DNA of 5,363 bases from an uncultured Eubacteriales bacterium (GTDB taxonomy: Bacteria; Bacillota; Clostridia; Oscillospirales; CAG-382), in assembly GCA_934444485.1 (NCBI GenBank), contig CAKSCN010000156.1, forward strand, positions 1-5,363. Direction: 5' to 3'. The notes under the pieces are model-generated. The model saw only the letters and a program-made list of their open reading frames with translations. It searched no databases and was not told the origin of the DNA. The position numbers and the translations under genes were made by a program. How positions within the stretch are numbered: position 1 is the stretch's first letter; the number at the start of each line of letters is the position of its first letter. Below are positions 1-5,363 of this stretch, one piece after another.

Positions 1-1299
1 GTTGCCGTAGCTCGGAACGGACGCAATGGAGGCGTCGAAGAAGTAGGGAGAACCTACAACAAAAAGGTTGCAGTAGCCGAGTTCGCCGTCCGTGTTGTTC
101 TTGGGGAGAACCGAGAGAGCCGCAAGAGGAACTTCACGTCCTGCCGCAGCGGACTCTTCGCTTGTAGAGATGTAGGCGTCCTTTGACGAGGTGATAACCG
201 CTTCGACAACCTTTCCCGATACCTCGTTAAGTGTGAGCGGAACGCTGTACATCGCAATCGGACGGGGAGACGAGGCGGACTCGGACACGCCCTTGTGAAG
301 CTGGTAAGCGTAGCTGTCGGTCTCGCCGGCGTATTTTCCTATTACGTAGAATCCGCTGTCGTCAAGTGCGTTTGCCGGAGATTCGGTGACTATAGCTCCC
401 GGCGTGTAGGATATGCCCCACTCGGACATGAGAGCGGAAAGCTCGGAAAGCTCGGTTCGCGTCGTGGGGGAGAGAATCACCATTACGTTTCCGAAGTCTT
501 TGAGGTAGTCGTTGAGCTTTGAAATTTCGTTTGCACCGCCCGCTTTTTCTGCGTCTATGCCGGCAAAATCATACTGAGGATAGTAAATCACGAGAAGCTC
601 TGTGTTTTCTCCGATATCCTCGTTTGAAAGGTTTACGGTCTTCACGTCGTAGCCCTCCTTTACGAGAGCGTCGCCTATCCAGAGAGCCTCCGGCGACGGC
701 TCGCCGTGACCCGTTGTGAAGAGTGCGGTGGGAGTTTTTGCCCCGGCAACCTGCTTTACGCAGGCGGTTATTCTCTTTTCGCCGTCGAAGCTGTGGACGG
801 TTCTTTTGCCGGTGGAGGAGTTCGACATAAATGTGAAGAAACCTTCCTCTTGGACTATCTTGGACGCTCCCGTCGCTTCGCAGTCGAATATGACTGTGGT
901 CTGGGTGACCTTGTCGGAGCTTGTCTTCTTATATTTGTTTGCGGCGGCAGGCTGACTTACAAGGTCTATGTACTCGACGTGTATGTTCGGGAAGCGTGCT
1001 TCGTATTTTTTCGCAAGCTTGCTTATCATGTCGAGAGACGAACCGCCGACCTCGGAGAGCTTGTCCTCCTTGGCGAAGAACATAATTGTGACATCGTTCG
1101 TGATGTCCGCAAGCTCCTCCGCCGACGCCTCGGAAAGGTCGTAAAGCTCCTCGCTTGTCATGTCGAAATAGAGGGGATATTTCTCCGACGCTGCGGAAAG
1201 TATCACGTTGAGAACAACGACGAACACTATGAAAAGCACCGTGAGTACCGCTGCAACCGTGCCGTACTTTAACTTTTTTGACAACGCTTTATTTTTCAC
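1..1299 (-). CDS. GldG-family ABC transporter auxiliary protein, partial (3' end beyond left edge)
   Basis: This gene is open for 433 codons to the window edge, so the C-terminus is missing. The GTG start is chosen because an AAAGGAAG ribosome site (1308-1315) lies 8 bases upstream and the protein then begins with a classic N-terminal anchor: Lys at residues 2, 4, 8, 9 and 11, followed by a hydrophobic helix at about 14-36. Two family hallmarks follow: a 'D-M-T...Y-D-L-S' stretch at 46-56, resembling the D-L-T...Y-x-L-S motif of GldG-like proteins, and FTTGHGE at 194-200, matching their conserved GHGE motif. The rest looks like a soluble extracytoplasmic alpha/beta domain (PF09822-type). Family members usually end with a second membrane helix, which would lie off the window. 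The gene follows the permease by 37 bases, so the protein is inferred to be the partner subunit of that exporter. Substrate and mechanism are unknown. Family assignment is fairly sure; the role is inferred. Confidence 0.5.
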   Translation of the reverse strand, partial: MKNKALSKKLKYGTVAAVLTVLFIVFVVVLNVILSAASEKYPLYFDMTSEELYDLSEASAEELADITNDVTIMFFAKEDKLSEVGGSSLDMISKLAKKYEARFPNIHVEYIDLVSQPAAANKYKKTSSDKVTQTTVIFDCEATGASKIVQEEGFFTFMSNSSTGKRTVHSFDGEKRITACVKQVAGAKTPTALFTTGHGEPSPEALWIGDALVKEGYDVKTVNLSNEDIGENTELLVIYYPQYDFAGIDAEKAGGANEISKLNDYLKDFGNVMVILSPTTRTELSELSALMSEWGISYTPGAIVTESPANALDDSGFYVIGKYAGETDSYAYQLHKGVSESASSPRPIAMYSVPLTLNEVSGKVVEAVITSSKDAYISTSEESAAAGREVPLAALSVLPKNNTDGELGYCNLFVVGSPYFFDASIASVPSYGN

Positions 1300-1307
1300 G
1301 TTTTTAT

Positions 1308-1315
1308 CTTCCTTT
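1308..1315 (-). promoter_or_regulatory. Ribosome binding site deciding the GTG start of the GldG-like gene
   Basis: The minus strand reads AAAGGAAG, 8 bases before GTG (1299-1297). It lies inside the 37-base gap after the permease stop, and no ATG in this frame offers a better-placed start. This supports a non-ATG start. Confidence 0.5.
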
Positions 1316-1336
1316 CTTGTGTGTGCGTAAAAACCG

Positions 1337-2047
1337 TCAGGACCATCTGCGTTTTTCGTAAACTCTCACCGTGAGAAATACGAAAATTACCGAAAGACTT
1401 ATGTAGTAAAGCACGGACGGAATATCGAATATGCCGTAGGCAAACGGCGAAAAACGGCTGAGTATGCTTATCCATTTGAGCGAAAGGCGCAGGAAGTCGT
1501 TTGCAACCGAGTTTGCCGCAAAGGACATACATACCAGAAGTATTATAGCACCCGTCGTCGTTATCGCCGCAACCACCTGACTCTCTGTGAGCGACGAGAG
1601 GAAAAGTCCTATCGCAATAAACGCACCGCCTACAAGGCATATGCCGATGAAGTTGCCGAAAATTTTGGCGTAGTTAAGCTCCTCTGCGTATACCGAAAGG
1701 AACGAAAAGTGTATTATCTCGGAGAGTGCGAAGGTGATAAAGAACATAACGTATGCGGCAAGGTATTTTGCGGTGATTATGCCGCCTATGCTGACCGGCG
1801 AGGTGAGAAGAATCTGCTCTGTTCTCGATTTGCGCTCCTCGGAAAGAAGCTTCATCGTGAGTATCGGTATTACTATTATGAAAACGAATAACAGAAACAT
1901 GAAGTAGGTCCCCGTGTCGGAGGAGCTCATCATGAAGGTTGTGAAATTAAATATAAGTCCGGACAATGCCATGAACACTGCCATGAATATGTAACCCGTC
2001 GGGGTTTTGAAGTAGCTCGCAAGCTCCCTTTTGAATACTGCCGACAT
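1337..2047 (-). CDS. ABC-2 type permease subunit, GldF family
   Basis: This is a 236-residue integral membrane protein, about the usual length for GldF-type ABC-2 permeases. Approximate membrane segments are 17-37, 48-66, 95-118, 130-151, 158-178 and 212-229, giving six helices. After helix 2 comes EERKSRTEQILLTSPVS (70-86). This matches the conserved cytoplasmic 'E-[ER]-[RK]-x-x-G/R-T-x-E-x-L-L-T-S-P-[VI]' segment of this family, which in ABC-2 exporters contacts the ATPase. The start is supported by AAAGGAG (2055-2061) 7 bases upstream. The ATPase stop and this ATG are one base apart (TGAAATG), so translation is probably coupled and the two proteins form one transporter with the GldG-like product. 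The role is export or membrane transport of an unidentified substrate. Family call is firm; the substrate cannot be read from the sequence. Confidence 0.5.
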   Translation of the reverse strand: MSAVFKRELASYFKTPTGYIFMAVFMALSGLIFNFTTFMMSSSDTGTYFMFLLFVFIIVIPILTMKLLSEERKSRTEQILLTSPVSIGGIITAKYLAAYVMFFITFALSEIIHFSFLSVYAEELNYAKIFGNFIGICLVGGAFIAIGLFLSSLTESQVVAAITTTGAIILLVCMSFAANSVANDFLRLSLKWISILSRFSPFAYGIFDIPSVLYYISLSVIFVFLTVRVYEKRRWS

Positions 2048-2048
2048 T

Positions 2049-3008
2049 TCAGTTCTCCTTTCTCTGCGCTTCCGACTTGTTTCCGCTCACAAGCGAGATG
2101 AACACGTCCTCAAGATTTGCACTGCAAGGCTCGTAAGAGTGAATGACTATTCCCGAAGCCGAAAGCACAGTAAACATATTCGCTCCGGCGTCCATGTCTT
2201 TCTCGCATCTTATTATGAAGGTCGTCGTTCCGCCGGAGGTGTCCTCGGTCTCGACGCTCGCAATGCCCGCAACGCTTTCGAGTGTATCCTTCGCCGCCTT
2301 TTCGGAAGCACCGGACACCTTTACACGGTAGCGGTTTTCAAGAGCGGTGATGTTCTCAAGAGAGGCGGCGTCCTTGTCCGCAACGATTTCACCCTTGTTG
2401 ATGATGACTATTCTGTCGCATACCGCCTGAACCTCGGGAAGTATGTGCGTGCTGAGAATTACCGTGTGGCGGCGTCCGAGAGATTTAATGAGGTTTCGTA
2501 TCTCGATTATCTGCACGGGGTCAAGCCCCACCGTCGGCTCGTCGAAAATGAGTATCTCGGGGTCGCCTATGAGCGCCTGCGCAATTCCCACTCTCTGTCT
2601 GTAGCCCTTGGAGAGGTTCTTGATAAGACGGTTTGAAACGTCGGTTATCTTTATCACGTCGCAGATTTCGTCGATGTGCGCCTTGCGGTTGAGCGTACAC
2701 TTTTTGAGGTCGTATACGAAATTCAGGTACTCACGAACCGTCATGTCGAGGTAGAGAGGCGGCTGTTCGGGGAGAAAGCCTATCTTTTTCTTGGCTTCGG
2801 TCGGATTCTCGAGAATGTCCGCACCGCCGATGAGACAGGTTCCCTCGGTTGCCGAAAGATAGCCGGTGAGAATGTTCATTGTCGTACTCTTGCCGGCACC
2901 GTTCGGACCGAGAAAACCCATTATTTCGCCGTCGTTTACGGTGAATGAAATGTCCTTTACGGCGTAGTTTTTGCCGTAACGCTTGACAAGGTTTTTGATT
3001 TCAATCAT
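2049..3008 (-). CDS. ABC transporter ATP-binding protein (GldA/CcmA-like, partner of ABC-2 permease)
   Basis: This 319-residue cytoplasmic ATPase carries every nucleotide-binding motif: Walker A GPNGAGKST (34-42), Q-loop Gln82 in FLPEQPP, signature LSKGYRQRV (132-140), Walker B ILIFDEPT with Asp156 and Glu157, D-loop GLDP (161-164) and the switch His188 in STHIL. The LSKGY form of the signature is typical of ATPases paired with ABC-2 permeases rather than importers. About 100 residues follow the core, ending in NLEDVFISLVSG (298-309), a common tail of this exporter group. The open frame extends 18 codons further upstream, but the start here is preferred. MIEIKNLVKRYG is the standard N-terminus, an AAAGGA site lies 10 bases before it, and the longer form would begin within a base or two of the predicted transcription start. 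It powers the adjacent permease; substrate unknown. Confidence 0.5.
   Translation of the reverse strand: MIEIKNLVKRYGKNYAVKDISFTVNDGEIMGFLGPNGAGKSTTMNILTGYLSATEGTCLIGGADILENPTEAKKKIGFLPEQPPLYLDMTVREYLNFVYDLKKCTLNRKAHIDEICDVIKITDVSNRLIKNLSKGYRQRVGIAQALIGDPEILIFDEPTVGLDPVQIIEIRNLIKSLGRRHTVILSTHILPEVQAVCDRIVIINKGEIVADKDAASLENITALENRYRVKVSGASEKAAKDTLESVAGIASVETEDTSGGTTTFIIRCEKDMDAGANMFTVLSASGIVIHSYEPCSANLEDVFISLVSGNKSEAQRKEN
2055..2061 (-). promoter_or_regulatory. Ribosome binding site of the permease gene inside the ATPase 3' end
   Basis: AAAGGAG on the minus strand lies 7 bases before the permease ATG and overlaps the last codons of the ATPase gene. Together with the one-base spacing of TGA and ATG, it indicates translational coupling of the two subunits. 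Confidence 0.5.
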
Positions 3009-3018
3009 TTTTTGACCG

Positions 3019-3024
3019 TCCTTT
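3019..3024 (-). promoter_or_regulatory. Ribosome binding site deciding the ATPase start
   Basis: AAAGGA on the minus strand lies 10 bases before the ATG at 3008. The upstream in-frame ATG pair at 3062-3057 has no comparable site, because the bases before it are the AT-rich promoter. This favours the shorter protein. Confidence 0.5.
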
Positions 3025-3060
3025 GGATATTGTGATAAGTGAATTGCACAAAATAACATC

Positions 3061-3075
3061 ATGCATTATAGCATA
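3061..3075 (-). promoter_or_regulatory. Probable extended -10 promoter of the ABC-transporter operon
   Basis: The minus strand has TATGC directly followed by TATAAT (-10 at 3070-3065), a perfect TRTGn-extended -10 element. The six bases 17 upstream (AAGCAA, 3093-3088) are a poor -35, which extended -10 promoters can tolerate. Transcription would start near 3058, giving a leader of about 50 bases before the ATPase ATG. The element lies inside the 136-base gap after asnB (3009-3144), so the transporter can be expressed independently of asnB. An ATGC-N6-GCAT inverted repeat frames the -10 (3061-3074), and an AT palindrome (3073-3082) sits in the spacer. Confidence 0.5.
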
Positions 3076-3144
3076 ATATTATTAACATTGCTTGAACAGC
3101 GATACAATAGTTTTTTAGCGTGCGTCAATATCCTCAAAAAACAC

Positions 3145-4962
3145 TTACAGAATGACTTTGTAGTCCTCAAGGAACAGGTCGAACTGCAAAAGCCACGCAA
3201 TAAGCTGAGGCTTTGACATGAGCTGACCGAACCAAGTCTCGTCCTCGGAAAGAAGCATCGCACGGAACGCCTTTTCGTTCAGTATGCAGCTGAGCGGCGA
3301 CTTTGAGCGGAGTCTTTTGCAGAGCATATCGGTGACGAGCCGCTCGTACTCCTTGGCGTGGGTCTTGGGGTAGGGGCTCTTTTTGCGGTAGAGGATTTTC
3401 TCGGGAAGATATCCCGTCATCGCCTTGCGCAAAAGCGCCTTTTCAACGCCGCCCTCAAATTTAATCTCCCACGGCACGTTGTAAACGTATTCTATTATCC
3501 TGTGGTCGGCAAACGGCACACGCACCTCAAGGGCTGAGTACATACTCATTCTGTCCTTGCGCTCAAGGAGCGACGTCATAAAGCAGTCAACCGACAAAAC
3601 CGTCGCAATTCGTGAGGTTCGCATGGAGTCGCTGTCGTCGTCGAGACAGTCGGCACTCGACTTTATGTCCTTGTACAGCTGCGACGCATACTCAAAGCCC
3701 TCGTCGGCTTTCGCAAATGACGGATCGAAAAGCGAGGGGCGGAGAAGCGGGTCGTGAATCCAAGGGAAAAAGTCCCGGTGAAGCATCTCCGGACGGTAAA
3801 ACCACGGATATCCGCCGAAAATTTCGTCAGCACATTCTCCGGAAAGAGCGACGGTGTGGCGTTCCTTTATGCGGCGGCAGAAATAGAGAAGAGAGGAGTC
3901 GATGTCCGCCTGCCCGGGAAGATCCCTTGCGTGTACGGCACTGCGCAGACAGTCGGCAACCGCTTTTGTGGGTGCGGTGAGAACCGTATGCGACGAACCA
4001 ATCTGCTGTGCGGTGTAGACTGCAAATTCGTCGTCGCCCTGCGGCTGGAAAAGAGAACTCTTGAATTCGCTCTTGTTGCCCTCATACTCGAATGAATAGG
4101 TGGAGAGCGTCTCGCTCTTTTCCTTGAAGTATTCCGACGCAATCGCACTTATCGCAGACGAATCGAGTCCGCCTGAAAGAAATGTGCAGAGAGGGACGTC
4201 CGAAACAAGCTGACGTCTTACCGCATCACGGAGAAGAAAGCGAACCTTTTCGGCGGCTGTATCGGCGTCGTCTGTGAACGGAGCGGCTCGAAGCTCCCAG
4301 TATTTGCGAAGTTTCAGCCCGTTTTCGTCGTATACGCCGCACTCACCCGGCAGAAGCTCCTTTATGTTTTTGAAAACGCCGCTTCCGTTAGCCGTAACCG
4401 GACTCATAAACAGAAGCTGCCATATACCCTCGCTATCGAGAATCGGCTTCACACGGCTGTCCGCAAGAAGCGCTTTCACCTCGGACGCACACAAAAGCGT
4501 CGTTCCGACCTGCGTGTAGAAAAACGGCTTGACGCCGAGTCTGTCACGTGCCATAAAGAGCTTTTTCTCACTCTCATCATATATAATAAAAGCGAAAATG
4601 CCGTTAAGATGCTTGGGACAGTCCTCGCCGTATATAACGTATGAGTAAAGAACAGCCTCCGTGTCGCACGAGGTCGAAAGAGTAATGCCGCTCTGCGCAA
4701 GCTCTTCTTTAAGCTCCGGGACATTGTATACCTCTCCGTTGTATATAATGGAATAGTATCTGCCGCCGTGATTTATCCGCATAGGCTGATGACCGTTGTC
4801 GGGGTCCATTACGGCAAGGCGGTTGTGAGCAAGGCACACATTGCTGTCGCATATTATGCCCGTGTCGTCGGGACCTCTGCTTTTCATAGTGGCGTTCATT
4901 TCCTGAACCGAAAGAAAATCGGGAGTCATGGTGAAATCTGCCGCCGAAAGTATAGAACACAT
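3145..4962 (-). CDS. asnB: Glutamine-dependent asparagine synthetase (class B)
   Basis: This cytosolic enzyme makes asparagine from aspartate, ATP and glutamine. The 605-residue protein has both expected halves. The N-terminal glutaminase has the nucleophile Cys2 directly after the initiator Met (MCSILS), RGPDDTG (29-35), NRLAVMDP (47-54), YNGEVYN (74-80), CDTEAVL (99-105) and ARDRLGVKPFFY (138-149). The C-terminal synthetase has the pyrophosphate-binding loop SGGLDSS (263-269), SGECADEIFGGYPW (374-387), and a conserved ERKDRMSM...SALEVRVPF region (467-484). The frame runs open 38 codons further upstream, but this start is decisive: the enzyme needs Cys at position 2, and GAGGTGATC precedes it at good spacing. 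Cys377 replaces the Gly of the E. coli SGEGSDE motif; from memory this variant is usual in a Firmicutes subgroup of about 600 residues, so I do not read it as a defect. All catalytic landmarks look intact, and a functional enzyme is likely. Confidence 0.5.
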   Translation of the reverse strand: MCSILSAADFTMTPDFLSVQEMNATMKSRGPDDTGIICDSNVCLAHNRLAVMDPDNGHQPMRINHGGRYYSIIYNGEVYNVPELKEELAQSGITLSTSCDTEAVLYSYVIYGEDCPKHLNGIFAFIIYDESEKKLFMARDRLGVKPFFYTQVGTTLLCASEVKALLADSRVKPILDSEGIWQLLFMSPVTANGSGVFKNIKELLPGECGVYDENGLKLRKYWELRAAPFTDDADTAAEKVRFLLRDAVRRQLVSDVPLCTFLSGGLDSSAISAIASEYFKEKSETLSTYSFEYEGNKSEFKSSLFQPQGDDEFAVYTAQQIGSSHTVLTAPTKAVADCLRSAVHARDLPGQADIDSSLLYFCRRIKERHTVALSGECADEIFGGYPWFYRPEMLHRDFFPWIHDPLLRPSLFDPSFAKADEGFEYASQLYKDIKSSADCLDDDSDSMRTSRIATVLSVDCFMTSLLERKDRMSMYSALEVRVPFADHRIIEYVYNVPWEIKFEGGVEKALLRKAMTGYLPEKILYRKKSPYPKTHAKEYERLVTDMLCKRLRSKSPLSCILNEKAFRAMLLSEDETWFGQLMSKPQLIAWLLQFDLFLEDYKVIL

Positions 4963-4965
4963 AGT

Positions 4966-4974
4966 GATCACCTC
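4966..4974 (-). promoter_or_regulatory. Strong ribosome binding site deciding the asnB start
   Basis: GAGGTGATC on the minus strand is a nine-base match to the Shine-Dalgarno complement of 16S rRNA. The GAGG core ends 8 bases before ATG (4962). It selects the start that puts Cys at residue 2. Confidence 0.5.
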
Positions 4975-4993
4975 ATATTTGGTTTCAACATTT

Positions 4994-5022
4994 ATTATAT
5001 GCCGACAAGCGTTTTGCGAAAC
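4994..5022 (-). promoter_or_regulatory. Possible asnB promoter
   Basis: A perfect TATAAT on the minus strand occupies 4999-4994, in GCATATAATAAA. The bases 16-17 upstream (around 5022-5016, GTTTCGC) are a weak -35, and there is no TGn extension, so only the -10 is convincing. A start near 4987 would leave a leader of about 25 bases, just enough for the ribosome site and too short for a T-box or other riboswitch. Confidence 0.5.
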
Positions 5023-5068
5023 GGTAAAAACAGAGTGAAAAAGTGCGCAAAAGCGGATTTGATGTAAA

Positions 5069-5103
5069 ATGCACAAAAATCATGACAAAAACATGCACAA
5101 AAA
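5069..5103 (+). repeat. Short direct repeats in A-rich upstream zone
   Basis: ATGCACAAAAA occurs at 5069-5079 and 5093-5103, with a related ATGACAAAAAC at 5082-5092 between them, so the unit recurs at 13 and 11 bases. The A-tracts continue at 5116-5119, 5125-5129 and 5136-5139, ending just before the -35 at 5143. This resembles an UP-element or bent-DNA zone of a strong promoter. The function is inferred. Confidence 0.5.
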
Positions 5104-5142
5104 GGCAATGTTTACAAAATTCGGAAAAATCGAAGAAAATGC

Positions 5143-5178
5143 TTGACAAATCGCCGTTCTTCTGCTATACTTAACAAG
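5143..5178 (+). promoter_or_regulatory. Strong tandem promoter P1 (rRNA-operon type)
   Basis: A perfect -35 TTGACA (5143-5148), a 17-base spacer and TATACT (5166-5171) preceded by TGC (5163-5165) form an almost ideal housekeeping-sigma promoter with an extended -10. The A-rich DNA immediately upstream fits an UP element. The predicted start is the G at 5178. It points away from asnB, to the right. No gene of its own follows before P2, so it is the first of two tandem promoters for something beyond the right edge, most likely an rRNA operon. Confidence 0.5.
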
Positions 5179-5191
5179 TCGCCGAAAGCGA
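5178..5191 (+). other. Possible 5'-terminal hairpin of the P1 transcript
   Basis: TCGC (5179-5182) can pair with GCGA (5188-5191) around a CGAAA loop, starting at the second base of the predicted transcript. The stem is only four pairs, so this is tentative on its own. The P2 transcript offers a similar fold at the same place. Confidence 0.5.
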
Positions 5192-5223
5192 GAGGAAATT
5201 TGAAAAGACGGTTTGGGGAAAAA

Positions 5224-5240
5224 GAAGTTGAAAAAACTTC
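5224..5240 (+). other. Small inverted repeat between P1 and P2
   Basis: GAAGTT (5224-5229) is complementary to AACTTC (5235-5240) with a five-base loop. The next bases are A-rich (AAGAAATTTTCT) rather than a T-run, so this is not a normal intrinsic terminator. It could be a leader structure in the P1 transcript. Confidence 0.5.
5225..5236 (+). repeat. 12-base repeat, copy 1 (upstream of P2)
   Basis: AAGTTGAAAAAA is found here, 24 bases before the P2 -35, and again as the last 12 bases of the window (5352-5363). The recurrence suggests that the promoter module continues to the right. Confidence 0.5.
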
Positions 5241-5260
5241 AAGAAATTTTCTAAAACCCC

Positions 5261-5296
5261 TTGACAAACGGAAAACTTTGTGATACAATACAAAGG
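5261..5296 (+). promoter_or_regulatory. Strong tandem promoter P2 (rRNA-operon type)
   Basis: The -35 TTGACA (5261-5266), a 17-base spacer and TACAAT (5284-5289) preceded by TGA (5281-5283) make a second near-consensus promoter, exactly 118 bases after P1. The predicted start is G at 5296. The first five transcribed bases, GTCGC, are identical to those of P1 at the same distance from the -10, and GTCG (5296-5299) can pair with CGAC (5308-5311). Tandem promoters of this strength without an intervening gene are characteristic of stable-RNA operons. The target gene itself is not visible. Confidence 0.5.
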
Positions 5297-5351
5297 TCGC
5301 TGCAAAACGACAGCCACGGAAAAGAGCGAATGAAAAACAAGAGCTTGAAAA

Positions 5352-5363
5352 AAGTTGAAAAAA
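5352..5363 (+). repeat. 12-base repeat, copy 2 (right edge)
   Basis: This is the second AAGTTGAAAAAA. If spacing matches copy 1, a third TTGACA would start about 25 bases past the window end. That is a prediction, not an observation. Confidence 0.5.

Noticed and set aside
706..1272. 188-codon plus-strand open frame
   Set aside because: It lies wholly antisense to the GldG-like gene, whose protein shows family motifs. The plus-strand product is Arg/Cys-rich with no recognisable domain, so it is a shadow frame.
2031..2636. 201-codon plus-strand open frame
   Set aside because: It is antisense to the ATPase gene, which has all ABC motifs; the frame has no supporting ribosome site or domain.
3009..3062. 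Longer ATPase start giving 18 extra N-terminal residues
   Set aside because: The extension does not resemble the family, has no ribosome site and would start almost at the predicted transcript end.
3082..3108. Plus-strand promoter-like TTAACA ... TACAAT, antisense to asnB
   Set aside because: The spacer is only 15 bases and the -35 imperfect, so it is probably a chance match in AT-rich DNA.
3612..4148. Overlapping open frames on both strands inside asnB
   Set aside because: The asnB reading frame has an uninterrupted, motif-complete protein here. The others are Arg/Ser-rich shadows.
4963..5076. Longer AsnB start giving 38 extra residues
   Set aside because: It would bury the nucleophile Cys, which must be at position 2, and it passes through the predicted promoter and ribosome site.
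5069..5146. 25-codon plus-strand frame starting ATGCACAAAAAT
   Set aside because: It has no ribosome site, overlaps the P1 -35, and its His/Lys repeats simply reflect the repeated A-rich DNA.
5330..5363. Possible start of a protein gene (MKNKSLKKVEK...) after P2
   Set aside because: The ATG has only a weak purine-rich stretch upstream and just 11 codons before the edge. The 12-mer shared with 5225-5236 favours leader DNA. It remains the main alternative to an rRNA operon.

Overview
The window most likely comes from a Firmicute of the class Clostridia, perhaps an Oscillospiraceae- or Ruminococcus-like gut bacterium. The evidence is Gram-positive style Shine-Dalgarno sites (one is GAGGTGATC), strong consensus sigma-A type promoters in A-rich DNA, moderate-GC coding sequence, and protein types common in that class. 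No ribosomal or other marker gene is present, so this placement is inference.

All four supported genes lie on the minus strand. Read in their own direction (right to left), they start with asnB (4962 to 3145), a complete glutamine-dependent asparagine synthetase. After a 136-base intergenic stretch with a good extended -10 promoter comes an ABC-exporter operon. It has an ATPase (3008 to 2049), a six-helix ABC-2 type permease of the GldF family (2047 to 1337, one base after the ATPase stop), and a GldG-family membrane-anchored extracytoplasmic protein (1299 to beyond the left edge). The ATPase powers the complex, the permease forms the membrane part and the GldG-like protein is its partner domain. 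The substrate is unknown. Gliding, for which these families were named in Bacteroidetes, should not be assumed here.

The right-hand 401 bases (4963-5363) hold no convincing gene. They contain the short asnB leader and its probable promoter (minus strand), then an A-rich zone with repeated, roughly helically phased A-tracts. Two near-perfect plus-strand promoters follow, 118 bases apart, both with TTGACA, a 17-base spacer and a TGn-extended -10. Both predicted transcripts begin with the same GTCGC at the same distance from the -10 and can fold a small hairpin at once. This architecture is what one expects upstream of an rRNA operon, which would begin just past the right edge, but that gene is not in the window.

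I see no mobile element, CRISPR array, tRNA or clearly new biological system. The most interesting material is the tandem promoter region and the functionally unassigned GldF/GldG-type transporter.
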